DNA of 64,000 nucleotides from Chitinophaga niabensis (GCF_039545795.1 NZ_CP154260.1:5337001-5401000); one strand, 5' to 3'; shown: positions 7,188-15,935, counted from the stretch's first letter. Notes: a model not told the origin generated them from the sequence alone. Translations and numbers: made by a program.

Positions 7188-8621
7188 ATGAACAAAACTT
7201 GCGAACAAGTTTGGGAGAAGTGTCTGAATATAATCAGGGATATCGTGGAATGGCAACCATTCAAAACATGGTTTGAACCAATCAAAGCCGTACAACTCGA
7301 GAACAACGTTTTAACCATACAGGTTCCCAGCCAGTTCTTTTATGAATACCTGGAAGAGCACTACGTAGGTTTGCTGGGCAAAACCATCAAACGGGAACTT
7401 GGCAAGGAAGCAAGGCTGGAGTATAGGATTGTAGTAGAAAACGGTACACCACACCAACATCCTAAAACGGTGAATATGCCTACGCAGTTTACCAAACATC
7501 AGAAAGACAGCGAAGTTGATTTCCCGTTGACGATACAAAATCCGGTGAAGAACCCCTTTGTTATCCCGGGTATCAAACGTGTGCAGATAGACTCCCAGTT
7601 AAATCATAATTATACCTTTGAGTCCTTCATTGAAGGAGACTGTAACCGCGTGGCACGCAGAGCCGGTAAAACGGTATCTGATAAACCCGGTGGCACTTCC
7701 TTTAATCCACTTGTTATTTACGGCGGCGTTGGTTTGGGAAAAACCCATCTTGCCCAGGCCATCGGTAATGAAGTAAAAAGGCAAAGCCCCAATAAAGCTG
7801 TTCTGTATGTGAGTGCAGAAAAGTTTATCAACCAGTTCATTGATCATTCCAAGAATAATATCATTAACGACTTTATCCATTTCTATCAGCTGATAGATGT
7901 ATTGATCGTGGATGATATCCAGTTCTTTGCCCGCGCAGAAAAATCACAGGATGCCTTTTTTGCTATCTTCAATCATATTCACCAAAGCGGTAAACAACTG
8001 ATCCTTACCTCTGATAAACCACCCAAAGACCTGGATGGCTTACAGGAAAGATTGCTGAGCCGTTTCCGCTGGGGCCTGAGTGCAGATATGCAAATACCAG
8101 ACTTTGAAACAAGAATGGAGATCCTGGAGATGAAGATGCGGAACGATGGACTGGAAATGCCGAAAGAAGTAGTGAAGTACGTTGCCTATAATATTCAAAG
8201 CAATGTACGGGAACTGGAAGGTGCGCTGATCTCCCTCCTGGCACAATCTTCCCTGAACAGGAAAGATATAGACCTGGAACTGGCCAAACGCGTATTGAAG
8301 TCTTTCGTGAAAACCTCTTCCAAAGAGATCACCATCGAAAGCATCCAGAAAATGGTCTGCGAGTACTTCGATGTTCCTTATGATAAGCTCCTGCAAAAAA
8401 CCCGCAAGCGCGAAATCGTACAGGCCCGCCAGATCACTATGTACCTGGCTAAAAGTTTTACCAAAAATTCATTAAAAACCATCGGTGAACATTTTGGCGG
8501 CCGCGATCACACCACAGTGATCCATTCCTGCCAAACCGTAAAAGACCTGATGGATACAGATAACAGCTTCCGTGATAGCGTGATCGAATTGCAACAGAAA
8601 GTGCAACTCGCCGCCATGTAA
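7188..8621 (+). CDS. dnaA: Chromosomal replication initiator protein DnaA
   Basis: DnaA binds DnaA boxes at the origin, opens the duplex and loads the helicase; it also acts as a transcription regulator. Domain I (residues 1-75, CEQVWEKCLNIIRDIV...) is followed by a variable linker, then the AAA+ domain with Walker A GGVGLGKTH (about 177-186), Walker B VLIVDDIQFF and sensor/arginine-finger elements (LTSDKPPKDL, ERLLSRFRWG). Domain IV ends with the DNA-binding signature GGRDHTTVIHSC (about 436-447). Length 477 is normal. The ATG follows TTTTTTTATCTAA with no Shine-Dalgarno. It is monocistronic, closed by a strong terminator. dnaN and other origin genes are not next to it, as is common in Bacteroidota. 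Confidence 0.97.
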   Translation: MNKTCEQVWEKCLNIIRDIVEWQPFKTWFEPIKAVQLENNVLTIQVPSQFFYEYLEEHYVGLLGKTIKRELGKEARLEYRIVVENGTPHQHPKTVNMPTQFTKHQKDSEVDFPLTIQNPVKNPFVIPGIKRVQIDSQLNHNYTFESFIEGDCNRVARRAGKTVSDKPGGTSFNPLVIYGGVGLGKTHLAQAIGNEVKRQSPNKAVLYVSAEKFINQFIDHSKNNIINDFIHFYQLIDVLIVDDIQFFARAEKSQDAFFAIFNHIHQSGKQLILTSDKPPKDLDGLQERLLSRFRWGLSADMQIPDFETRMEILEMKMRNDGLEMPKEVVKYVAYNIQSNVRELEGALISLLAQSSLNRKDIDLELAKRVLKSFVKTSSKEITIESIQKMVCEYFDVPYDKLLQKTRKREIVQARQITMYLAKSFTKNSLKTIGEHFGGRDHTTVIHSCQTVKDLMDTDNSFRDSVIELQQKVQLAAM

Positions 8622-8647
8622 CCCCTGCAACTAAATGCAAAGTTCTT

Positions 8648-8684
8648 AAAAGATACCGGGCATAATGCCCGGTATCTTTTTTTA
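8648..8684 (+). terminator. Strong rho-independent terminator of dnaA
   Basis: AAAGATACCGGGC-ATAAT-GCCCGGTATCTTT is a perfect stem of 13 bp or more, followed by TTTTA on the plus strand, 27 bp after the dnaA stop. Confidence 0.95.
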
Positions 8685-8762
8685 TGGGCCAATGGCAATC
8701 CTTAACCAAAATATCTCACAGGGAACTCCCACCCTTTACCAGGAGTTTTTTACTTTTAAACC

Positions 8763-10580
8763 ATGCATCGTTATATCTATACACTCGTTTGCCTTCTGGG
8801 CCTATGCTCTCCCGCCCTGGCACAATACACTACTTCCAATGCCCATTCTCATAACGACTATGAGCAGGCTAAACCGTTTAGCAATGCATTCGCACGGAAC
8901 TTCGGCTCCATGGAAGCAGATGTTTTTGAACGGAACGGCCGGTTGTATGTGGCACATAACCAGAAAGACATAGACAGCAGCCGTACCCTGCAGGTATTGT
9001 ACCTGCAACCACTGCAAAATATGATCCGCGCAAACAAAGGCATTTTTGCAACTCCTCCCCGCCAGCTTCAACTGCTCATAGATTTCAAAACAGCAGGAGA
9101 ACCTACCATGCGCACATTGATCCAGGTATTAAGTGCATTCCCGGAGATCACAGCCAACCCGCAGGTAAAAATAGTTATCAGCGGAAGCCGTCCTGATCCA
9201 GCCTTATGGGAACAATATCCTCCCTATATTTTATTCGATGGAATACCCACTGCCAATTATACGCCCGCACAACTCCGCAGGGTATGGATGATCAGCGACA
9301 ACTTCAGGAACTACACCCAATGGAACGGCAAAGGCGCCATCGTAAAAGAAGAGAAGCAACCGATCCAGGAAGTGATCAAAAAGGTACATGCCATGGGAAA
9401 GAAGTTCCGCTTCTGGGCTACGCCGGATAATATCAATACCTGGAAGACCATGATCAACCTGGGTGTGGATTATCTGAATACAGACAAAGTGGATTCTCTT
9501 GCAGATTACCTGGAGAAACGTACCAACGCACAATACAAAGGCACGGAAGCTTATCAGCTGTATACACCCACTTATCGCAACAATGATAAAAGATCGCAGG
9601 TAAAGAATGTAATACTGCTGATAGGAGATGGTATGGGGCTTGCGCAGATCTATGCAGGATATACGGGCAACTTCGGACAGCTGAACTTATTGCAGCTGCT
9701 GAATATCGGTTTCTCCAAAACTACTTCTGAAGACAGCTATATCACGGATTCCGCGGCAGGCGCTACCGCCATGGCTTCCGGAAAGAAAACCAATAACCGC
9801 CACGTAGGAGTAGATGCTACCGGCACCAGTTTACCAACTATCCCGGACCTCATTGCTCCATTAGGTATGAAAAGTGCCATCATCAGTTCCGGTGATATCA
9901 CAGATGCTACACCAGGCGCATTCTTTGGCCACAACAAAGAACGTTACCAGATGGACAGCATTGCGTTGGGCATGCTGAAAAGTCCGGTTAACATCCTGAT
10001 CGGCGCAGGTGCTCAACACTTTACGGGCATCAGCGGGCAACTGAAAAACAGGGGCTATAGTTACCACACCGATCTGAGTGCCCTGGAAACCATTACCAGC
10101 CAACAATTCATTGTGCTAAGCGATAGTGCAAAACGGAGCATTTACCAGGGACGTGGCAATTTTCTCAGCCGTTCACTGCGTAAATCCATGCGTACCTTAT
10201 CCACCAATTTCTTTATTATGGAAGAAGGCGCACAAATAGACCTTGGTGGACACAACAACTCCGTTCCTTACCTCACCAGCGAAATGCTGGACTTTGATAA
10301 AGCAATCGGCGAAGCCCTTCAGTTTGCTGATACCAATGGTGAAACGCTGGTGATTGTTACAGCGGACCATGAAACCGGCGGCCTCAGTTTACTGGATGGT
10401 GATATTAAGAAAGGATATGTGGATGGTGCATTCAGCACAGGAGATCACAGTGGCATCATGGTTCCCGTATTTGCCTATGGCCCGCATTCGATGGATTTCA
10501 GAGGAGTGTATGAGAATACAGCCATCTTTGATAAGATCATGCGGGTGATCAAATTATATCATCCTGCTAAAAAACCCTGA
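8763..10580 (+). CDS. Secreted two-domain phosphoesterase: PI-PLC/GDPD-like domain fused to alkaline phosphatase
   Basis: Residues 1-20 are a signal peptide ending LCSPALA-Q. Residues 25-255 resemble the PI-PLC/glycerophosphodiesterase barrel: NAHSHNDYE, then SMEADVF and LYVAHN hold the acidic and His residues expected at such an active site, and FWATPDN and VDYLNTDK close the domain. Residues about 278-600 are an alkaline phosphatase: LLIGDGMG (metal Asp), ITDSAAGATAM with Ser330 as nucleophile, MEEGAQIDLGGHNN, TADHETGGL and GDHSGIMVP (metal Asp and His). Family knowledge suggests that the first half could release a phosphomonoester that the second half would hydrolyse in the periplasm. A near-consensus -7 (TACTTTTA, 8751-8758) stands 4 nt before the ATG. 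The 3' end overlaps the convergent gene by 14 bp. Confidence 0.88.
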   Translation: MHRYIYTLVCLLGLCSPALAQYTTSNAHSHNDYEQAKPFSNAFARNFGSMEADVFERNGRLYVAHNQKDIDSSRTLQVLYLQPLQNMIRANKGIFATPPRQLQLLIDFKTAGEPTMRTLIQVLSAFPEITANPQVKIVISGSRPDPALWEQYPPYILFDGIPTANYTPAQLRRVWMISDNFRNYTQWNGKGAIVKEEKQPIQEVIKKVHAMGKKFRFWATPDNINTWKTMINLGVDYLNTDKVDSLADYLEKRTNAQYKGTEAYQLYTPTYRNNDKRSQVKNVILLIGDGMGLAQIYAGYTGNFGQLNLLQLLNIGFSKTTSEDSYITDSAAGATAMASGKKTNNRHVGVDATGTSLPTIPDLIAPLGMKSAIISSGDITDATPGAFFGHNKERYQMDSIALGMLKSPVNILIGAGAQHFTGISGQLKNRGYSYHTDLSALETITSQQFIVLSDSAKRSIYQGRGNFLSRSLRKSMRTLSTNFFIMEEGAQIDLGGHNNSVPYLTSEMLDFDKAIGEALQFADTNGETLVIVTADHETGGLSLLDGDIKKGYVDGAFSTGDHSGIMVPVFAYGPHSMDFRGVYENTAIFDKIMRVIKLYHPAKKP

Positions 10581-11001
10581 GCTGATAAGGTGTTCCGGTC
10601 CCTGTTTCACAATAGTTCTTCAGGCTGAATAAGAACATGGCCCAGTTATAATTGCAAAAGCGAAAACATTCAGATACTTCTTTCCAATTGAGATGGCGGA
10701 ATAGCACAGCTGTTCTGCCATTTTTTTCTGTCAGTTCAAATGAAACGGAAGTACCTGTCCATGCAGGTTCAGAATCTGCTGCAATGCATTCCCACACTAC
10801 TTTTTCATTCTCCACCAGTTCCACCACTTTCATTTTAGTAGCATAGTTATCATTGAAATCAAATTGATTGATGAACCCTACTTCAGGCTGTACGATCAGT
10901 TGGGTAGTCCATGTAGCACCCAGGCCTTTTTCCGTGGTAATAACTTCATATACTGTTGCCGCAGGTACTTTGATGTATTGCATGTGTTCAATGTTTGCCA
11001 T
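10567..11001 (-). CDS. SRPBCC/AHSA1-like domain protein
   Basis: A 144-residue protein of the START/Bet v1-like (SRPBCC) fold. Visible marks are IKVPAATVYEVITTEKGLGATWT at the start (the usual helix after the first strand), VVWECI in the centre and LRHLNW-type C-terminal helix segment FRHLNWKEVSECF. Such proteins bind hydrophobic ligands or act as chaperone co-factors; no substrate can be given. It is the last gene of a three-gene minus-strand row behind an ArsR-type regulator and another SRPBCC protein, 3 bp after the latter's stop. This regulator-plus-AHSA1 arrangement is common in soil Bacteroidota. Confidence 0.8.
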   Translation of the reverse strand: MANIEHMQYIKVPAATVYEVITTEKGLGATWTTQLIVQPEVGFINQFDFNDNYATKMKVVELVENEKVVWECIAADSEPAWTGTSVSFELTEKNGRTAVLFRHLNWKEVSECFRFCNYNWAMFLFSLKNYCETGTGTPYQLRVF

Positions 11002-11004
11002 GGT

Positions 11005-11778
11005 TTATCGTATTAGTTGATGTAATTTTTCCTGCCATTGCTGCTGCACTTCCTTTATCTCTTTCTCCGGTACGCCATATGCACCGATCCATACCCAGAT
11101 AGTATTATCTGCTCCCGGATAAAACCTTTCAATGCTAATGCGCAGCATGGCATTGTTCAAATGTTGCAATGTGCCGCAGAGGTCCTGCGGAGGATTATCG
11201 TATAACAGCCTGCCGTGATAAGTATCCCCAAGAGGGGTATTATAAGTATAATGATCATCCTTTACAGCAAGGCCTCCTGCCATGAGGATATCCCACAACG
11301 CCTGTTCAGTTTTTTTTGACGTGATCTCAGCTAATGCTACCACCCTGTTTTTCCCGGCATGGTTTTCCAGGTAATGTTTCAGGCTCAGTGATTCTGTTTG
11401 CCATCCACGCCTTACACCATCATAGAGATCATCCCAGCTTTTTTCTTCACCGAAACCGGAATGTACAATGCGCAATAGGGTATTACCTTTCTTTGCTTCC
11501 AGGAAAAACTCTACTGCCAGGCGTCTTTCCTGCTGACCAACAAGATGATGATGTTCTTTATCATATCCCCAACGCAGGTATTCATTTTCCTTTTGTTCTT
11601 CTATTTCCATATTCCAGTCTATTCCGCCACCCCATGTGAGCTTAACCTCTTCAGGAGATACCACCGCTTCCAATGGAAACCAGCGCTGCAATTCTTCCGG
11701 CTGTGTTAATGCTTTCCAGACAGCTTCAACCGGCGCCGATATTTCACGGCTCATTTCTGTGCTCCTACCTTTTTTCAT
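11005..11778 (-). CDS. SRPBCC/AHSA1-like domain protein, larger two-part form
   Basis: About 257 residues from the ATG at 11778 (MKKGRSTEMS...); a longer frame reaches 11835 but its first 19 residues lie wholly within the upstream gene and look non-coding. The first 140 residues are a clear AHSA1 domain (REISAPVEAVWKALTQPEEL, QRWFPLEAVV, LLRIVHSGFG). The remainder (VALAEITSKKTEQALWDILMAGG...) looks like a second, diverged ligand-binding domain. The start overlaps the stop of the ArsR-type regulator by 14 bp, so the two are translationally linked. Function unknown; likely under control of that regulator. Confidence 0.75.
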   Translation of the reverse strand: MKKGRSTEMSREISAPVEAVWKALTQPEELQRWFPLEAVVSPEEVKLTWGGGIDWNMEIEEQKENEYLRWGYDKEHHHLVGQQERRLAVEFFLEAKKGNTLLRIVHSGFGEEKSWDDLYDGVRRGWQTESLSLKHYLENHAGKNRVVALAEITSKKTEQALWDILMAGGLAVKDDHYTYNTPLGDTYHGRLLYDNPPQDLCGTLQHLNNAMLRISIERFYPGADNTIWVWIGAYGVPEKEIKEVQQQWQEKLHQLIR

Positions 11779-12364
11779 GTGTTTGCTTTTTAAGTGTTGG
11801 ATGAGAAAATATATGGAACTGATAAGACCGTCCATTAGGATCTTCTTCGTTCTGATACTTCACCGCCAGTTTGGCCACTGCTTTAGCCAGCTCTTCCGTG
11901 AACGCGTGCAATTGTTCAGGACTGGTAAACTTAACAGCTGTTTGCAATGTAAAAGTGGGTAGTTTCTTTTTTGCTTTCTGCGCACCGGTCTGTAAAATGG
12001 CCACTTCCTGTATCAGTTGTGTGGCAGCAGATAAGAGGTAAGCGGCAGAAAATTTATCCTGTACTTCTTCCGGATTGATCTTCGCGGTATTCAACACCAC
12101 CATATAGGATTTGGAAGTGGCCCTTACCACGCGTTCCGTCATATTCCCTTTCCTTCTTTCTTCCACGAGTTCAACCAGTTCGTTCTTTTCCAGTTCGCGG
12201 AGGTGATAATTCAGCTGCTGCCGGGGCATATCCAGTATACGGGCCAGGCCGGCTGCAGAATTTGGCTCCCGGAGATGTTCCAGTATGCGGATACGCAAAG
12301 GGTTCATCATGGCCGCTGCTACCTGTGTATCCTGGATAAGATTGGAAGAAGATTGCGCTTTCAT
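11765..12364 (-). CDS. ArsR-type winged-helix transcriptional regulator
   Basis: N-terminal winged helix: NPLRIRILEHLREPNSAAGLA, then LDMPRQQLNYHLRELEKNELV is the helix-turn-helix with recognition helix, followed by a wing (ERRKGNMTERVVRAT). The C-terminal 100 residues have no known metal site and may be for dimerisation or ligand sensing. No Cys pair of the classic metal-sensing type is present. It heads an operon with two AHSA1 proteins, a pairing seen often in Bacteroidota and Actinobacteria. Its promoter is well defined and places the transcription start at or next to the ATG. Confidence 0.82.
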   Translation of the reverse strand: MKAQSSSNLIQDTQVAAAMMNPLRIRILEHLREPNSAAGLARILDMPRQQLNYHLRELEKNELVELVEERRKGNMTERVVRATSKSYMVVLNTAKINPEEVQDKFSAAYLLSAATQLIQEVAILQTGAQKAKKKLPTFTLQTAVKFTSPEQLHAFTEELAKAVAKLAVKYQNEEDPNGRSYQFHIFSHPTLKKQTHEKR

Positions 12365-12368
12365 AAGA

Positions 12369-12398
12369 TAAAGCTACACCGAAAAATTAATTTTTCAA
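12369..12398 (-). promoter_or_regulatory. Promoter of the ArsR-type regulator, leaderless layout
   Basis: On the minus strand: TTG (12396-12398), 19-nt spacer, TAGCTTTA (12369-12376, consensus TAnnTTTG), then 4 nt to the ATG. The spacing fits the Bacteroidota primary-sigma promoter and predicts a leader of almost no length. Confidence 0.6.
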
Positions 12399-12497
12399 GG
12401 AAATATTTCTTTTCTAGATAAGAGATTGTAATATTAGCGGGATTAGTTATATTGTATATGTCATCCACAGCAACTTTAGCTAACAAACACCTTATTT

Positions 12498-12974
12498 ATG
12501 ATCCCTGTTTTGAAAGTACAGCGGCCATTACCGGCAACTGTATTCATCGGATTAACCGTAGGTCTGCTGGATGGCGCAGCCGCGGTGATCAGTTCATTTG
12601 CAAGGTCCGGCGTTACGCCGGACAAAGTATTCAAATACATTTCGAGTGCCGTGCTTGGCAAAGCCGCTTATAGTGGTGGTGGAGAGATAGTTGCGCTGGG
12701 GGTGCTCCTGCATTTTGCAGTGGCATACATCTGGGGCCTGATCTTCTTTACAGCCTATCCGCGTGTGAGATTATTACAACAGAACAAATGGCTGGTGGGT
12801 TGTGCTTACGGGCTTTTTGTATGGCTCATGATGAACCTGGTAGTACTTCGTTTTACGCTGGTACCTAAGCTGAAGTTCAGCTGGGAAGGCGCAGCAATGG
12901 GCTGGGGTATCCATATGCTTTGCGTGGGCATTCCAATTGTACTGATCACACATTACTGGTACCGCAAGCCCTGA
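12498..12974 (+). CDS. Four-helix membrane protein of unknown function
   Basis: A 158-residue protein with about four hydrophobic segments: residues 13-33 (ATVFIGLTVGLLDGAAAV), 64-85, 98-118 and 135-152. Small residues and Gly are frequent in the helices, and the loop VRLLQQNKW is basic. I do not recognise a named family with confidence; it resembles the small YagU/DUF1440-type inner-membrane proteins. It diverges from the ArsR operon and converges on the AhpD-like gene, 15 bp away, with no terminator between them. Confidence 0.6.
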   Translation: MIPVLKVQRPLPATVFIGLTVGLLDGAAAVISSFARSGVTPDKVFKYISSAVLGKAAYSGGGEIVALGVLLHFAVAYIWGLIFFTAYPRVRLLQQNKWLVGCAYGLFVWLMMNLVVLRFTLVPKLKFSWEGAAMGWGIHMLCVGIPIVLITHYWYRKP

Positions 12975-12989
12975 TTGCTTCAGCAAATT

Positions 12990-13427
12990 TTATTCATTGG
13001 GGATCATATGCGTGCTCACCCCGATCCTGTTCCATGCATTAATCGTAATGATGGCCATGATCAACTGTGCGAGGTATTGTTCATCAAATAACTTCGCAGC
13101 ACGTTCATATGTTTCGTCAGACACGCCTTGTGGGAGCAAGGTGACTTCTTCCGTCATGGCAAGGATGGCCTGTTCTTCTTCTGAAAACAGATCAGTTTCC
13201 CTCCAGTTGGTGAGCACGTAAAGGCGCTGTTCCGTTTCGCCGTGCTGACGAGCTTCGCGGGAATGGATATCCATGCAATAAGTGCAGCCGTTGATCTGGG
13301 AAGCGCGGACCTTGATCAGGTCTTTATGCAGTTTTTCGATCTTTGTGGTAGCCATATAATTCTCCAGCGCCATCATAGCTTTATAGATAGCCGGTTCAAC
13401 TTCTTTAATGCGAATTCTTTTAGACAT
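12990..13427 (-). CDS. Carboxymuconolactone decarboxylase / AhpD-like alkylhydroperoxidase protein
   Basis: A 145-residue all-helical protein of the CMD family. The motif GCTYCMDIHSREA gives the redox pair Cys48 and Cys51 and His55, as in AhpD, where the pair reduces peroxides or recycles peroxiredoxin. ETDLFSEEEQAILAMTEEVT and LIMAIITINAWNRIGV are the conserved helices of the family. It stands between a membrane protein gene and a Crp/Fnr gene on the same strand, 64 bp downstream of the latter, and may be co-transcribed with it. Confidence 0.88.
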   Translation of the reverse strand: MSKRIRIKEVEPAIYKAMMALENYMATTKIEKLHKDLIKVRASQINGCTYCMDIHSREARQHGETEQRLYVLTNWRETDLFSEEEQAILAMTEEVTLLPQGVSDETYERAAKLFDEQYLAQLIMAIITINAWNRIGVSTHMIPNE

Positions 13428-13491
13428 TTGCTTTGTTTTTTATTTTAGCACAAAGCTCCAACATCTTCATCACGCAAACAATTGAACTAGT

Positions 13492-14067
13492 TTAAGAAAT
13501 TTTACCGGCCCTGATCTTACTCAGGAATTCAGGTGTGAAGCCCAGATAGGAAGCCAGCATATATTGAGGGATGCGCTGCACAAATTCCGGGAAGGACGTA
13601 CTAAAGTGATGGTAACGTTCATAGCCCGATTGGGAGTAAATATATTTGATGCGCATATGCGCTGCGGCGAGGGCAATTTCCAGGATACTTCTGAAATAAT
13701 GCTCCAGTTGTGGGATGGCAGCAAATAACGCATCCTGTTTATCTCTCTTTAGCACTCCAAGTATAGAGGGTTCCAGCGCCTGGATATAAAACATGGAAGG
13801 CACCTTTCTTTCCAGGCTGCTGTAATCTGTGATCCACCAGTTCTCAATGGCAAACAGGTGTACGTGTTCTGTATCTTTTTCTGTGATGAAATAAGAACGG
13901 CAGCAGCCTTTGATCACGAAATAATTCGCCTTGCAGACCTCTCCTTCTTTCAGCAGGAAGCCCTTTTTCTTTACTTCCAGTACTTCTATATATTCTGCCA
14001 ATAAAGCCACTTCCTGTTCATCCAGGGATACGTATCTGCGGATATGATCTACTAAAGCCGAAATCAT
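13492..14067 (-). CDS. Crp/Fnr family transcriptional regulator
   Basis: A 191-residue regulator with a cyclic-nucleotide-binding-like beta-roll (residues 20-125, KKKGFLLKEGEVCKANYFVIKGCCRSYF) and a C-terminal helix-turn-helix (IPQYMLASYLGFTPEFLSKIRA). The Cys residues of FNR that hold an iron-sulfur cluster are not present in that arrangement. This short subtype is very common in Bacteroidota, next to small enzyme genes; here the AhpD-like gene lies downstream. A palindrome between its -7 element and ATG suggests autoregulation. Confidence 0.85.
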   Translation of the reverse strand: MISALVDHIRRYVSLDEQEVALLAEYIEVLEVKKKGFLLKEGEVCKANYFVIKGCCRSYFITEKDTEHVHLFAIENWWITDYSSLERKVPSMFYIQALEPSILGVLKRDKQDALFAAIPQLEHYFRSILEIALAAAHMRIKYIYSQSGYERYHHFSTSFPEFVQRIPQYMLASYLGFTPEFLSKIRAGKIS

Positions 14068-14071
14068 ATTT

Positions 14072-14094
14072 CATTGATTTTCAATGCAAACATA
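14072..14094 (-). promoter_or_regulatory. -7 element and palindrome before the Crp/Fnr gene
   Basis: TATGTTTG on the minus strand (14087-14094) matches TAnnTTTG. Between it and the ATG lies a perfect inverted repeat CATTGA-TTT-TCAATG (14072-14086), placed to block or sense the start of transcription. Confidence 0.5.
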
Positions 14095-14164
14095 ATTATT
14101 TTTTCAGGATTGTGATTTTTCTGCTATCTCCGCGAATAATAGATGAAAGCTTTATCACCGATTT

Positions 14165-14659
14165 ATGAAGAAACAGCCGGATAAAACTGCCTTCTTAGCC
14201 TTGATCCAGGAGAATAAGCGAATCATATACAAGATATGCAATTCTTACTGTCGTAATCAATACGACCGGGAGGATCTTGCGCAGGAGATCATTTATCAGC
14301 TCTGGCGTTCCGGTGAAAGCTTCCAGGCAGATCATAAGTTCTCCACCTGGATGTACCGGATAGCATTGAATACGGCGATCTCTTTTTACCGGAAAGAACA
14401 AAGTGCAGGCAAAACCGTGGAGCTTTCTGAGCAGGTATTAGCCATGAAAGAAGAAGGCGGTGAACTGGAAGAGAACATCCGGCAGATGCAACAATTCATC
14501 AATGACTTCAATGAGCTGGACAGGGCTTTAATACTCCTCTATTTAGAAAAAAAGAATCATAAAGAGATCGCAGAGATCCTGGGTATATCTGAATCCAATG
14601 TAGGAACAAAGATCAGCCGGATGAAAGAAAAACTGCGTCAAAGATTTTCAAATCACTAA
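14165..14659 (+). CDS. ECF-type RNA polymerase sigma factor
   Basis: A 164-residue sigma-70 family factor with region 2 (YDREDLAQEIIYQLWRSGE, then STWMYRIALNTAISFYR) and region 4 (ALILLYLEKKNHKEIAEILG with ISESNVGTKISRMKEKL). There is no FecR gene beside it. It is followed after 11 bp by two membrane proteins that could act as its regulators or belong to its envelope-stress response. The promoter was not identified. Confidence 0.92.
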   Translation: MKKQPDKTAFLALIQENKRIIYKICNSYCRNQYDREDLAQEIIYQLWRSGESFQADHKFSTWMYRIALNTAISFYRKEQSAGKTVELSEQVLAMKEEGGELEENIRQMQQFINDFNELDRALILLYLEKKNHKEIAEILGISESNVGTKISRMKEKLRQRFSNH

Positions 14660-14670
14660 TCCTTGCTATT

Positions 14671-15318
14671 ATGAAAGCAGATGAACTGGAAGATATCTGG
14701 CAGGCATATGATGAAAAATTAGCGCAATCCCTTGAGCTGAATATAAAAGTGCTGGAGAAAATAGAAGGGCAGAAAGTACACCGTTCATTCAATGCATTGA
14801 TACGGTTCAAACTCTTCGCGATTATACTGGGCATTCCCTGGAACGCTTTCCTGTTATTCCTTTTGTATCATATGTGGTGGGAACCGTTTTTTGCCATTTC
14901 AGATGTGTTGCTGGTGATCATCAACACTTACGCAATGGTGGAATATACAAAGCAGATACGGGTGATCAAACGCATCAATTTCAGTAACGCCATTTCCGTA
15001 ACACAGGAGCAGCTGACCTGGCTGCATATTTCCGCCATCCGCACATTCAGGATCATTTTCCTGCAACTGCCTCTATGGACGGTCTTTTATATCAAAATAC
15101 CCATGCTCGCAGGTGCCGGCTGGTCTTACTGGATCATTCAATCACTGGTCACCCTCTTTTTCATTCTTATTACCATTTGGTTATACAGGAATATCACCGT
15201 GAAAAATGCAGGGTCTAAATGGGTGAAAGCATTGATCTGGGAAGATGGGGGGAAATCGATCGCGAAAGCAAACAAATTCATGCAGGAAATTGAAGATTTC
15301 AAAAAAGAAGTTTTATGA
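14671..15318 (+). CDS. Membrane protein following the ECF sigma gene, possible anti-sigma
   Basis: 215 residues with a cytoplasmic N-terminus of about 45 residues (KADELEDIWQAYDEKLAQ, acidic and helical), then four hydrophobic segments at about 49-68, 71-91, 125-147 and 151-172, and a C-terminal helical tail. The layout, a short cytoplasmic helix ahead of membrane segments in a gene directly after a sigma factor, fits a membrane anti-sigma, but no ZAS motif (HxxxCxxC) is present. It is coupled to the next gene by a 4-bp ATGA overlap. Function unproven. Confidence 0.65.
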   Translation: MKADELEDIWQAYDEKLAQSLELNIKVLEKIEGQKVHRSFNALIRFKLFAIILGIPWNAFLLFLLYHMWWEPFFAISDVLLVIINTYAMVEYTKQIRVIKRINFSNAISVTQEQLTWLHISAIRTFRIIFLQLPLWTVFYIKIPMLAGAGWSYWIIQSLVTLFFILITIWLYRNITVKNAGSKWVKALIWEDGGKSIAKANKFMQEIEDFKKEVL

Positions 15319-15935
15319 GGAACACATTACTCCGGTTTGATAAATTATTGCAGGTACAGCAACGCTGCCTGGATGCTATTGAATACGATCAGGCAAGAAA
15401 AGTATTAAACGCCTTACGCCGTTCCCGGGTGAAACAATTACTGGTACTGATCTTTTCCAATATCGTAACCATACATTTTACACTGGGGCATCTTTCCAAT
15501 CTGCCGTTGGTGATCATGGCCGGCTTACTGGTATTGTTCAATGCGATGGGAATGGCAGGTACCATCTGGCAATTGCAGGTCCTGCAGCAACAGGAACATT
15601 GGGAAAACCTCCAGGGATCACAAAAGAGGACCGGACTACTGCAAACTGCGGTATTATTGCAGTCGTGGATGATCAGGGTACTCAGGATCCGGTTACTGGC
15701 CCTGCCGCTTTACAGTGTGTATGTAATGATCGGGCTTGCTTTTGCAAGTTGGAATTTAGCTACGGAACTCCTGGTCAGCATGGCTGCCATACTGCTACCA
15801 GTGGGCATCTGGCTGTTTTATAAGGTAAAGTATACCAACCTCCATATCAAATGGGTAGCGGGCTTAGTGAACAGGGCGGGACGGAAGTATTTACCGGAGC
15901 TGCTGGGTTTTAACCCATCAGTATCCGGTAGCTAA
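15315..15935 (+). CDS. Membrane protein, paralogue-like partner of the preceding gene
   Basis: 206 residues with a cytoplasmic N-terminus (NTLLRFDKLLQVQQRC...) and about four hydrophobic segments, near residues 40-58, 62-85, 125-147 and 151-172. Helix order and length parallel the preceding protein, which suggests an old duplication or a heteromeric pair. The start overlaps the upstream stop by 4 bp. No known domain recognised. The third gene of the sigma operon. Confidence 0.65.
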   Translation: MRNTLLRFDKLLQVQQRCLDAIEYDQARKVLNALRRSRVKQLLVLIFSNIVTIHFTLGHLSNLPLVIMAGLLVLFNAMGMAGTIWQLQVLQQQEHWENLQGSQKRTGLLQTAVLLQSWMIRVLRIRLLALPLYSVYVMIGLAFASWNLATELLVSMAAILLPVGIWLFYKVKYTNLHIKWVAGLVNRAGRKYLPELLGFNPSVSGS

